64,000 bases of DNA from Pyrenopolyporus hunteri (lineage: Eukaryota; Ascomycota; Sordariomycetes; Xylariales; Hypoxylaceae): the NCBI GenBank assembly GCA_902806595.1, contig CADCXC010000037.1:2418001-2482000 (forward strand). The letters are read 5' to 3'. Below the pieces are notes generated by a model. That model saw only the letters and a list, made by a program, of their open reading frames with translations, was not told where the DNA came from and did no database searches. This document shows, piece by piece, positions 48,353 to 58,445 of this stretch (the first letter of the stretch is position 1; each line of letters opens with the position of its first letter). A program made the position numbers and the translations under genes.

Positions 48353-50611
48353 ATGCCGCCGAAAGGACAAGCGCAGCGGCGCACCACGCAGTCGCAAAAT
48401 GAGCAGGTCTACGATTTAGGGGTAGTCGGAAGGTATCCGCCACCGCCGCGCTTGGTCGGACAGAACCAGGACTGATTCGTTATAGGAAAACCGGTCTCAC
48501 CTTAGAAGAGCGCCAGCGTGACGCACATGGCTTCGAAGCCGTCGACAATCTCTTCTCTTCCCCCGAGAAAGACGTTAACAATGTCACCGTCAATGGTGTC
48601 AACGGGGGGAATCAGGATGACTCAGATCAAGAGCAAACTATGGAAATCGACGACGGTATGCCGCGCTTCGCCTCATATAAGCTAGGCCAAGACCCTGTGT
48701 TAGCTAATGCACTACTCCAGAGTCTCAAATGGGACCAGCCACGACTATGAAGCAGCGACAATCTCGCCCTTCATTGCCGCGCGCTCGATCGCCTATCAAG
48801 ACACATCTCCAGTCTCCCGCACGCCAAAATCCGCACGTTGCTATGACTTCGTCGCCCTCGCGCGGTTCTATCATCCCAGCGCGCGAGCCTAATCCCCCGA
48901 AATCCGTGAATCGCAGGCTAGATTTCTCCAAAAACGCATTAAATAGGGGCAAACCACCGGTGAACGGAAGCTCCAAGGTTAATGCGGCGCGGCCCCAGAC
49001 TAAAAAGCCCGCCAGCGCCCGTGCCCGTGCCAACGATTCTGATGACGAGGAGGCCATTTTACGAGGCAGGCCAGCCCAACCGCTGGAAGAGGACGAGGAA
49101 GACGAGCAGGTGGAAGAAGAGGAAGAAGAACATGAAGAATCAATGCAAGTGATTGATGCTGGAGGCGACATCGATGAGGGGATTGACGAACAGGACGACC
49201 CCCCTATAGAACCCGAGCTAGAGGTAGAAGATGAAGAGCCCGTTGAAGAACCAGAACCCGAGCCCCAACCTAAGAAACGTCGAGGGCGCAAACCAAAGGG
49301 GCACGTTGCAGAGGAAGAGGGTGAGCCTTCAACTCTAGAGGCAGCGCCTGCGCAGGTTGAGGTCGAAGATGAACCCGTCAAAAAGAAGCAACGAGGACGT
49401 CCGGCAAAAACCGCACAATCCCCAGAAGGACCAGAGGCCGCAAAGTCACGAAAAAGAAGGTCAGGGAGGCTTTCTGGGGGTAGCGCTGACGAAGAAAGGA
49501 AACAAGCGCCGGAGAACAATGTCAATGAAAGGAAGACAAAGCGCCCACGAACCGAGGAGAAAGAGACCAAGGCTGCGCCCTCAAAAACAAGCGCCACAAA
49601 GGAAAAGGGCAAGCCGGGCAGGAAACGAAAATCTTCTGGCGTCGGCGTTGAAGAACCTGTTGTCCAGCGTGGTCCTCCTCTTCCCAAAGGCCGCGGACTA
49701 GTCACCGTACGACGAGAAGAGGAAACCAACATGAGAACGACACGATCGGGCAGGCTTTCGTACAAGCCGCTAGACTTCTGGAAGGGAGACCGCGTGCTGC
49801 TGAAGACGTCCGACGAGGACATCTTCGAGGACAAGGGCCGGCGGTTCGTGATGCCCGCGGTGGCGGGCGTCGTGCGCGCCGTGGAACCCGAGGCGGCGGC
49901 GCCGCCGCGGAAGCGTCGCGGGCGGCCCGGAAAACGCGGCAGGCCCGGGCGCCGCTCGCACGCGGAAGACGACATCGAGGAGGAGGAAGAGCGCGACGAG
50001 TGGGAGTACGAGCCGGGCCACATCGCGGGCGAGTGCCGGGCCTGGCGCCCCGAGCACGAGACGGGCGACGTGGACGACGAGGAGGAGCCCGAGATCGTCG
50101 AGGAGGAGATTGCGGTCTCAGAGGCCGCCATCCAGTTCAAGGACGTCAAGGACGCGTCGTTCCGCTTCGCCAAGACGCTCACCCTGCCGTTCTTCGGGTC
50201 CGGCGTCGTCGATTTCCCGCCCGGCTCGGAGAAGCGCACGAAGAACTCGAGACGCATGCAGATGGTTTTCTTCGTGCATGCTGGGACCGTCGATGTCACG
50301 GTCGCGCAGACGGAGTTTAGAATTGGTACGGGGGGCATGTTTTTTGTTCCGAGGGGTGAGTTTTCTTTTTTTTTTATATATCTCGCTATTTATTTTCTTA
50401 TTTCGAGATCGTATTACTTTTATAAACGTCGACCGTACGGAGCGAAATTAGGAAATCACGGAAAGCTAACGGTTATGCGCGACCTACAGGGAACCACTAT
50501 AGCATAGCGAACAACACCGACCGGGGCGCGCGCCTGTTCTTCTCCCAGGGCTGCGAGATGTACGTCCAGGAGGAATGGGCCAACGGCGAGGAGACGCAGT
50601 TGGGAGCCTGA
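48353..50611 (+). CDS. MIF2: Centromere protein CENP-C / Mif2
   Basis: Four exons: 48353-48432, 48486-48655, 48721-50355, 50490-50611; 668 aa. The N terminus (YDLGVVGRKTGLTLEERQ) is the conserved Mif2 N-terminal motif, rebuilt across intron 1. A long charged, disordered middle carries several AT-hook-like cores (KKRRGRKPKG, KKQRGRPAK, RKRRGRPGKRGRPG). The CENP-C motif, RSGRLSYKPLDFWKGDRV, lies near residues 421-442 and binds the CENP-A nucleosome. The C-terminal cupin dimerisation domain (about 560-660) includes MVFFVHAGTVDV, FFVPRGNHYSIANNT (rebuilt across intron 3) and FFSQGCEMYVQEEWA. CENP-C links centromeric nucleosomes to the inner kinetochore. Base composition shifts to GC-rich from about 49780. 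Confidence 0.96.
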
Positions 50612-51518
50612 GTCTTTCCTACATAGGTAGGTATCTTACCTAGTACCTATGACTGGCTCGGTGTCGTTTCCGGTTTCTGTTTTTGTTGTGGATTATGGGA
50701 GTGAGAGCAGAGAGAAGGCGAACCCGTCAGCACTAGAAGGGCATACGGAACAGCTGGGTCAGGACAGGTCGATCGATCGAAATCCTCAGGCGGCGTGGCA
50801 TTATCGTTACCTTACTCGCCTACTACTATTTCCCTTGTTATTTGCCTGCCTAGGTATTTATTTACCTCAGTCCTCGCTCACTCAATTTGCCCATCCTCAC
50901 GGCGTTGGAACTCTCTCCCTCCCTCCATGACATGCCGGTTAAGGGGGGCTGCTATTACATGTATGTATACGTGTACTTATGTACATATGTATTTACTAGG
51001 CCCGGAACTTTTTCTTTTCCCTGCGACGGGAGACGGGGGAAGATGGCGGATCATAGGCTTTGTTCATGAATTATTTCGTTATTAGAGCTACGTAGGCAGT
51101 TAGTCGGTTGGTTGGTTGGTCGTCGTGTTTATGATACCATATCAAAAAGCTTTTTCATCTGTTCCATGTCCCTTTTTCTATCTACGTGCTCTAAGGTGTC
51201 TAGTCAGCTAAAGCGTCTGGTCAGTCGTGTTATATCTCGTAAGGTATGTAGGAGCCAGGGCTTGGACTAGAGGACCAGGTATCCTTGCTAAGCGTCATAG
51301 TTCCTATACGTAGAATGTACAGTGATTTTTATATACCAAGTGGTAATCTAACCGAGTAATGAGCTGGGTATCCATTGGAATCATGCCCCTATCCATATGT
51401 ACAACACCCCCTCCTACCCCTACCTCCGTACCTCTCCATCCGCCTACCCCTTACATCCATCCACTCCGTTATTCCTCCCTTCCCTACCTCGGCGGCATCT
51501 AAAAGACAACCTAGGTGC
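50612..51518. other. MIF2 / YME2 convergent 3' flanks
   Basis: 907 bp between two convergent genes; presumably both 3' UTRs. A TAGG/CCTA repeat is near 50623-50650. No exon or RNA gene is recognised. Confidence 0.55.
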
Positions 51519-54140
51519 TCAAATCTGGCTACTCAGCACCTTCTTCAACGCGCCCATCTCCCTCTCATACGCCTCGACCTTCCCGTGGGCGGCCTCGATC
51601 TTGCCGGCCAGGTAGGCGACCCTGGCGGCGGCCTGGGGCGGGACCTTGGGCAGGCCGGCCAGCAGCGCGAGCTCGGCCTCGGCCTTGGCGACGTTGGCGG
51701 CCTCGACCTTGGCGAGCTCGGCGAGCAGCGCGACGTCCATGCGGGCCGCGAGCACGGGGTCGCGGGCGAGCAGGCGGAAGGCGGCGGCGTAGACGGGCTT
51801 GCCGGGCGCCACGACGGCCGGGCGCCCGCCGCGCGACCGCAGCGTCACCAGGTCCGCGTCCGCGAGCCCCTCGAGCGCCGCCTCGCCGTCCGGCGCCGTC
51901 GTCGAGCTCGCGAACGTGCCGTGCAGCAGCACCTCGTTGTACTTGAGCGCGTCCGCGTCCGCGAGCGATTTCACCAGGTACCACGCCTGCTCGACGGACC
52001 ACCTGTGCTCCCCGTCGCTGGTCGTCTTGCCCGGTAGGATGAACATCTTGAGGATCTCGGAGGCGGACTGCTCGATGATCTCCGCGACGGCTTGCTTCGG
52101 CGTCTGGCCGGCTTTCAGCCGGCGCGCGAGGAACTCCAGGTCTGTGAGTCGACCGCCGAGCGTGCCGATGCATTCGTCGAGCTCGGCTAGGTCGGGGAGG
52201 ACTACTGGTGGTTTCTTCTCGTCGGATTCCTCTTTGGACTCGGTTTGTTGTGCCTCGTCGCCGCTGATGTGGCTTAGGATGAAGCGCTTGGCGACGTCAG
52301 GAGAAAGATCACCGAGGGCGGCTTGGCGGAAGATGCGGTCGGGGAGAGACTTAGACAGTGATTTCGAGTAGGATGAGTCGTCGGTTAGGAAGATGACGTG
52401 CGCGACGCTAGACTGGACTAAGGTGGCAGCCCATTCAGCGATCTTATCGTAGACGATGGTGTTCGCATTACCCTTGTGCAAGAAGTTATCGATGACCACA
52501 ACGGGTCGCTTCTCGGGGTGAGCTTCGAGGTACGCATCAACAGGGAGTGAAAAGTCTGAGTCGGTCTTATCACGGTTCTCAATACCAATTTCCGTAAGAG
52601 CACCAGCCGTCGTTTGTAGGATCTTCTGAAGCTGAGACTCCAAGGTTTCGGAGAAGCCCGCCTTCACTCCAGTGGTGCTTTGGACGGCAAGGTCGGCCAT
52701 GCTGCTGAGACTATTCGCATACGAGAAGACAGGGCGATAGCCAACGGCGGATGCCATCTGTTTAATGGTTGCGGATTCACCCCTGGCTTCTACAATCGGT
52801 TTGCAATCGATAACTAGAACATTGCTTCTCCCCTTCAGAGCTTGATCCAACACCAGTTCCTTCTTGCCGGAGCCGCGGGGTCCTTGGATGACGATGAAAG
52901 TTTCGGAGGTTTCCATCAGCCATTTTTGTATCTGGTCGATCAAATCCTTCCGGTGAGTCCAAACTGCATTCAACCCCGCCTGGTCTGCCTTATCCCTCTT
53001 CAGGTTCAATATGTCGGAAGTCTGCTGTCGGAGCCACCGGTAGAGCCTACTATTACTTAGGCGGAATTTCTGCGTGACGTGGGCCTTGACGAAAAACGAT
53101 CGAATAGGGTCAAATATTATGACGGTGAGGCCGGTTAACAACGCAACTAGGACAGGGATCACGATTCTCGGGTGATTCGAAATCCAATCCCAGATCCGAT
53201 GAGGCTTCACCCGCTGCTCGTAAGACATGCGAAGTCTGGTTCCCGACTTGCCGCCGCCGAGCTCCTCGGGCACGACGAAGCCGTGTAAACAGTTCCTTGC
53301 CATAATAGCATCTCTGACAGAGGCGAAGTCAACGTAGGCGTATTTAGGGAGAACCTTGGAATCCCAGGGTTGTGAAACGATATCAGCGATCTTTCCATAT
53401 CGACGGAACAAGCTGTACAATGTCTCCTGAGATAATTCAACTGCCTGTTCGCCGGGATTCTTGGGGACGAACTCGACTCGTAGTCGGTCCTTAGGAAATC
53501 TATGCAAATCCTCTAACCAAGGGACGCCGTTGACCAGCCCGGCTTGAACCCCTCTAAACGGACTAAAGAACGGCTTTATAGGCTTCTCCTGAAGGGATTT
53601 TGTGACGATAGCTTCGATTTCCTTAGCAGGCACGTTGGACGGATAAGTGAATTTGACGAAAGCTCCACCATCTTTGAGACGGGGTAAGATCTCCGTAACC
53701 TTTACAGGGGCGGTCTTCGGAATGGCCCGCTTGACCATGTTAATAGGATCTAAAACGCTCAGAGTTGAATTCTCGAACCGTTTCATCAGCTCGGTAAGGT
53801 CCTGGTCGAGGCTCTTCCATGGTGCCCGTAATAGCCCGGAGAGCTTGAGAGGGAATAGATCTGTGAGTCCGGTCAGCAATCTATCTCGGTCCGTTACAGG
53901 TGGGATGTAAAGTTAGGTAGTCATACTGTCTATCCATAAGATGGATTCGTTCGGAGCAGCATCTATATGGCCTGTCTGCCCTTCTACCGTAGTAGTACTC
54001 TCCCAAGCTCTCGGTATCGCCGCCCATCTTGGCTGGTATCGTGTTCTGAGAATAGGCCGGGAAAACGAGCTCGGGGCTCTCAGCCCTCTCAGCCCAGGCG
54101 AGCTCCTGGGGCCGAAGCCTGGGTATCTCGGGATCATCAT
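51519..54140 (-). CDS. YME2: Mitochondrial inner-membrane protein Yme2 (RNA12)
   Basis: Two exons, 54140-53927 and 53860-51519, separated by 66 bp, give 851 aa, close to yeast Yme2. The Arg/Ser/Pro-rich N terminus (RGLRAPSSFSRPILRTRYQ) fits a mitochondrial presequence and is followed by the conserved HIDAAPNESILWIDN/LFPLKLS, rebuilt across the intron. An RRM-like domain lies at about 197-270, a membrane segment at about 303-324 (RIVIPVLVALLTGLTVIIF), and an AAA-like ATPase with Walker A GPRGSGKKE near 398-406 and a putative Walker B VVVIDNFLH. Yme2 affects mitochondrial DNA nucleoid structure and escape of mtDNA to the nucleus. An in-frame TAG directly before ATG 54140 fixes the start unless there is an upstream exon. 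The 3' third (about 51560-52050) is strongly GC-rich. Confidence 0.95.
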
Positions 54141-54987
54141 CTAGAGAGTCTGGAGATCCTCCCCATGCTCGTCGTTTGCGGAGGGCTGAAAGAGGGACAC
54201 AGCAAGGAACGTGCTGGAATTTATGGGTGTTAGTTAGTGCCTGACTTGGGTACGTAGCTCAGCTCATCGGTGCAGGTTTAGTCATGGCCGATGAGGTCAT
54301 CGCCGACTCTTGCCAAGACTTGAATTATTTTTATGTTATCGGCCTCCCAAAGCTGGGTACGTAGGTACCTACCTAAATATTCGATTGGGCGAGTATAATA
54401 CCCAAGCCACAATTCTAAGGAAGAGCGCCACACAGAGTAATGGTCAAGCCCCGAATTCCTCTTAGTCGGAGCTCCGAAAACGAAGCAGATGGGAACATCG
54501 AAATGCTAAGTCAAGCTAAGATAAAAGAATTTATCTAGACTTAAACGGTCATATCCAATTTTTTAGTTATACTTACAGCTAACTTGCATGCCTACCTACC
54601 TAAGATCATCGTATCAGACCATTTCCATCTCCCTGCGTCCAATATCCAACTCATCGTGCCATAGCTGTGCGCAGTGATTAGCGACTTTGTCATTGGCCGG
54701 GAACAAAGCCATACTCCTCCCCGACGGGAATCAATCACGAGAGCCAACACCATAATACAAGCTCCCCCGCGTCGATCCCCCGCACATGTTAGGGAGACAT
54801 TGAAACCGAACTCCCATCCGTCTTTCCGCACCTCGAACTCTTCCACTCTTACGAATTCATAAGCTACCACTTTCCTCATTTCCCAGAAGCCCAATCAACT
54901 AAAGCGCCAATTCCAACCGACATACCTACCATTGAATCGTCCAATTGACACACACCCAAAGCCATACGCACCAGTAATACCGACAAC
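54141..54987. promoter_or_regulatory. Divergent promoter YME2 / EMI1
   Basis: 847 bp between two divergently transcribed mitochondrial genes. On the EMI1 side CCAAT occurs at 54891-54895, 54907-54911 and 54941-54945, about 45-95 bp upstream of the ATG. CCAAT boxes (Hap/AnCF complex) are commonly linked to respiration genes, but this is only motif-level evidence. CCTA/TAGG repeats lie at about 54357-54375 and 54590-54602. Confidence 0.45.
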
Positions 54988-55879
54988 ATGGGTTGGATGT
55001 GGTCCTCGCAATCCCCGTCCCCCTCCAAGGGCTCCAGTTCCAATCCCCACGCCACCCAAGAGTCCAACACACCCGCCCCGACGCCGGCGAAGCAAGCAGA
55101 ACCCGACTACGGCGACCCCGAGATCGCCAAGTTCATCGCTCAGTTCCAAGCAGAGTTAAGCGGGAGCAGCAAGCCCGCCGAACGACCCGCCCCCGAACCC
55201 GAGACCAAGACCGCAGCCACATCTACATCCACATCCACATCCACATCCACATCATCGGATCCCTCCTCCACCTCATCATCGTCCTCCTGGGGCCTCTGGG
55301 GATCCTCAAAATCCACACCCCGATCCCCAGACCCAGAGCCCGAAGCATCCCACCAAAGACCATCCCAATTCACCACGCTCCTCAAGCCTACCCTCGGCAG
55401 CACATCCTCCTCGTCCCTCCCCCCCCGAATCCATCCCCCCCCTCGACCCCGTAAGCGAGTCCCTCCTGCCGACCAGCATGTCCTGCCGGCAAGCCTTCGA
55501 CCTGGCGTACCACTGCAACTCGCTCGGGGGCCAGTGGACGTCGGTGTACCGCAGCGGCAGCGTGCGGCCGTGCTCCGAGCACTGGGACGACTTCTGGTTC
55601 TGCATGCGGACGCGGACGTACTCGCCGCCGCAGCGCGAGGCCGCCGTGCGCGCCCACTACCGCCGCAAGGAGTACCTCAAGTACCACGCCCCCGGCCGCC
55701 CCAGCAGCGCCGACGTCTGGGAGCCCCGCGCCGAGAAGCTGCCGCCCGGCGAGGCCTTCAGCCAGCCCTTCGATACGCCGGACGTGCCTGATGAGGAGTG
55801 GCGACGTAGGGAGATATTGCGGCGTAGGATGGTCCAGGAGATGCTGAGGAGGGAGGAGGAGGAGAAGGCGAGGTCGTAA
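54988..55879 (+). CDS. EMI1: Emi1-like twin Cx9C protein (DUF3128), frame break in poly-C
   Basis: The first part (MGWMWSSQSPSPSKGS, then DYGDPEIAKFIAQFQAEL) reads from 54988, but the conserved domain lies in the next frame: LDPVSESLLPTSMSCRQAF to the stop at 55879. That domain has two exact Cx9C motifs, CRQAFDLAYHC and CSEHWDDFWFC, the signature of proteins oxidised by Mia40 in the mitochondrial intermembrane space, and it matches yeast Emi1. The frame changes in a C-rich stretch with C8 runs at 55419-55426 and 55435-55442; one C fewer in either would give an uninterrupted 296 aa protein. The only GT...AG alternative found is 55413-55455 (43 bp, weak donor GTCCCT), giving 282 aa. A sequencing or assembly indel, real mutation, odd intron or ribosomal slippage are all possible. 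An ATG at 55478 directly precedes the Cx9C core. Confidence 0.8.
55219..55254 (+). repeat. Hexanucleotide ACATCC repeat inside EMI1
   Basis: Six ACATCN units (four ACATCC plus one variant at each end) encode an alternating Thr-Ser stretch in the linker of the Emi1-like protein. The array keeps frame, so length changes by whole units would be tolerated. Confidence 0.9.
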
Positions 55880-56489
55880 GGGTAGAGGTAGAGATATAGA
55901 TTAGATATCTAGATGTATGGCCGGGTGGCTTGGTTGGTTGAGTCGTATATTAGCTTATGGTGTACGCGTGTAAGAATGTAGAAGACTTCATGTTTTACTA
56001 GTGTATTCAAATTGATGAACGAATATTACAAGCAACCCGGCAATTACCTACTTAAGCAGTTAGTTTCCCACAGGTTAGGTAGGTACTCATACGGAATTAC
56101 GTTAAGATTTACTCTCTGGACAATCATTATAAGGCAGACCAATGTATTGGGGTCTTGCTGATCAAGTCAATAGAATAAGCTAAGCTAACTGAGTTCACAT
56201 GTAAGGAATTGACTGTAGACTGACTACAGGACATGTCACAATCACAAAGGCCCAAGGCGCACAGCATGTTATTTATGAATTAACTTCATTGCTTCGTAGT
56301 AGGACTATTCCCGCCTAGAATACATCCCATGCAAGTCATAAGCCGCAACTTTTGCCCTGTATCATTCATTACCAGTTAAAAATCTAGTGCAAACCCGTGA
56401 AATCCGAGACCGCCACTCAGAGTGTCATTAACACCAGAGGAAAACGCCGGGAGAGAAAACAAAAGAATTCATGATCAAGGGAAAACCGT
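55880..56489. other. EMI1 / HSP70 convergent 3' flanks
   Basis: 610 bp between convergent genes; no exon supported. It is probably both 3' UTRs. A TAGGTAGG repeat is near 56077-56086. Confidence 0.55.
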
Positions 56490-57552
56490 TCAGTCAACCT
56501 CCTCGACAGTGGGGCCGTCATCCTGGCCGGCACCAGGGCCGCCAGCACCTGGGAAGCCGCCAGGGCCGCCGGCGCCAGGCATGCCACCGGGCATGCCACC
56601 AGCACCGCCAGAGCCGTAGAACTTCATCATGATGGGGTTGGCGATGCCCTCCAGCTCCTTCTGCTTCTCCTCGTACTCTTCGCGGGTAGCCTGCTGGTTC
56701 TCGTCGAGCCAAGAGACAACCTTGTCAATCTCGGCCTTCAGCTTCTCCTTGTCACCAGCGTCGAGCTTCTCGTCGACCTTGGAGTCGGAGAGGGTGTTGC
56801 GCAGAGAGTAGGCGTAAGACTCTAGGCCGTTCTTGGCACCGATACGGCGACCCTCGGCCTCATCCTCCTCCTTGTACTTCTCGGCCTCAGCAAGCATACG
56901 CTCAATCTCCTCCTTGGACAGGCGGCCCTTGTCATTGGTGATGACAATCTTGTTGGACTTGCCAGTGCCCTTCTCGACGGCAGAGACGTTCAGGATACCG
57001 TTGGCATCAAGATCGAAGGTGACCTCAATCTGGGGTACACCACGGGGTGCGGGCGGGATGCCGGTAAGCTCGAACTTGCCGAGCAGGTTGTTGTCCTTGG
57101 TGCGTTGACGCTCACCCTCGTAGACTTGAATGAGCACACCAGGCTGGTTATCCGAGAAGGTGGAGAAGACCTCGGACTTCTTGGTGGGGATGGTGGTGTT
57201 TCGGGGGATGAGCTTAGTCATCATACCACCAGCAGTCTCAATACCGAGAGAGAGGGCGGCGACGTCGAGAAGCAGGATCTCGTTGGTCGACTTGGAGCTG
57301 GTGTCGCCGGAAAGGATAGCGGCCTGGACGGCGGCACCGTAGGCGACAGCCTCATCGGGGTTGATGGACTTGTTGGGCTCCTTTCCGTTGAAGTAGTCGG
57401 TGATGAGCTTCTGCACACGGGGGATACGAGTGGAGCCACCGACGAGGACGATCTCGTGGACTTGAGACTTGTCGATCTTGGCGTCAGCCAGAACACGGTC
57501 GACGGGCTGGATGGTGGATCGGAAGAGATCCTGGCACAGCTCCTCGAATCGG

Positions 57553-57584
<32 letters not shown>

Positions 57585-57736
57585 CTCGTACAGAGAGTCG
57601 ATCTCAATCGAGGTCTGTGCGGAAGAGGAGAGGGTGCGCTTGGCACGCTCGCAGGCGGTTCGGAGACGGCGCAGAGCACGAGGGTTGGTGGAGAGATCCT
57701 TCTTGTGCTTGCGCTTGAATTCGTTGACGAAGTGGT

Positions 57737-57767
<31 letters not shown>

Positions 57768-58445
57768 CAAGTGAGTGTCACCAGCAGTAGACTTGACCTC
57801 GAAGATACCTTCCTCAATGGTCAAGAGAGAGACATCGAAGGTACCACCACCGAGATCGAAGATGAGCACGTTGCGCTCACCTTCGGCCTTCTTGTCTAGA
57901 CCGTAGGCGATGGCAGCAGCCGTCGGCTCGTTGATGATTCGGAGGACGTTCAGGCCCGCAATGAGACCGGCGTCCTTGGTAGCTTGTCGCTGCGAGTCAT
58001 TGAAGTACGCAGGGACGGTAATGACGGCGTTGTTGACAGTGCCGCCAAGGTAAGCCTCGGCAGTCTCTCGCATCTTGGTGAGGACCATAGAGGAGATCTC
58101 TTCGGGCGTGAAATGCTTCGTCTCGCCCTTGTACTCAACCTCGATGACGGGCTTTCCATCCTTCTCGATGACCTTGAAGGGGAAGTGCTTCATGTCAGCC
58201 TGAACCTCAGGGTCTGCGAACTTTCGTCCAATCAGACGCTTAGCGTCGAAGACGGTGTTCTGAGGGTTCATGGCGACCTGGTTCTTGGCAGCATCACCGA
58301 TCAGGCGCTCCGTGTCCGTGAAGGCCACGAAGGAAGGTGTTGTTCGGTTACCCTGATCATTGGCGATGATCTCGATTCGGTCGTCTCGGTAGACGCCGAC
58401 ACACGAGTAGGTCGTGCCCAAGTCAATTCCGACTGCGGGAACCAT
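56490..58445 (-). CDS. HSP70: Cytosolic HSP70 chaperone (Ssa type)
   Basis: A single-exon gene of 651 aa, the normal size. The nucleotide-binding domain shows GIDLGTTYSCVGVYR, VPAYFNDSQRQATKDAG, RIINEPTAAAIAYGLD, IFDLGGGTFDVSLL and LVGGSTRIPRVQKLI. The substrate-binding domain follows (LLLDVAALSLGIETAGG), then the helical lid, a Gly/Pro-rich linker (GGMPGGMPGAGGPGG) and the C-terminal EEVD that binds TPR co-chaperones and marks cytosolic members. It has no ER retention signal or mitochondrial presequence. It folds nascent and damaged proteins using ATP. Lack of introns fits rapid expression under stress, and a heat-shock element lies upstream. Confidence 0.98.

Noticed and set aside
48725..50338. 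537-codon minus-strand frame
   Set aside because: It lies entirely opposite MIF2 exon 3 and is a Ser/Pro-rich mirror of the charged, GC-rich sense coding sequence; the sense strand has the CENP-C motif and cupin.
57105..57899. 264-codon plus-strand frame
   Set aside because: Antisense to HSP70; a well-known artefact of HSP70 codon usage.
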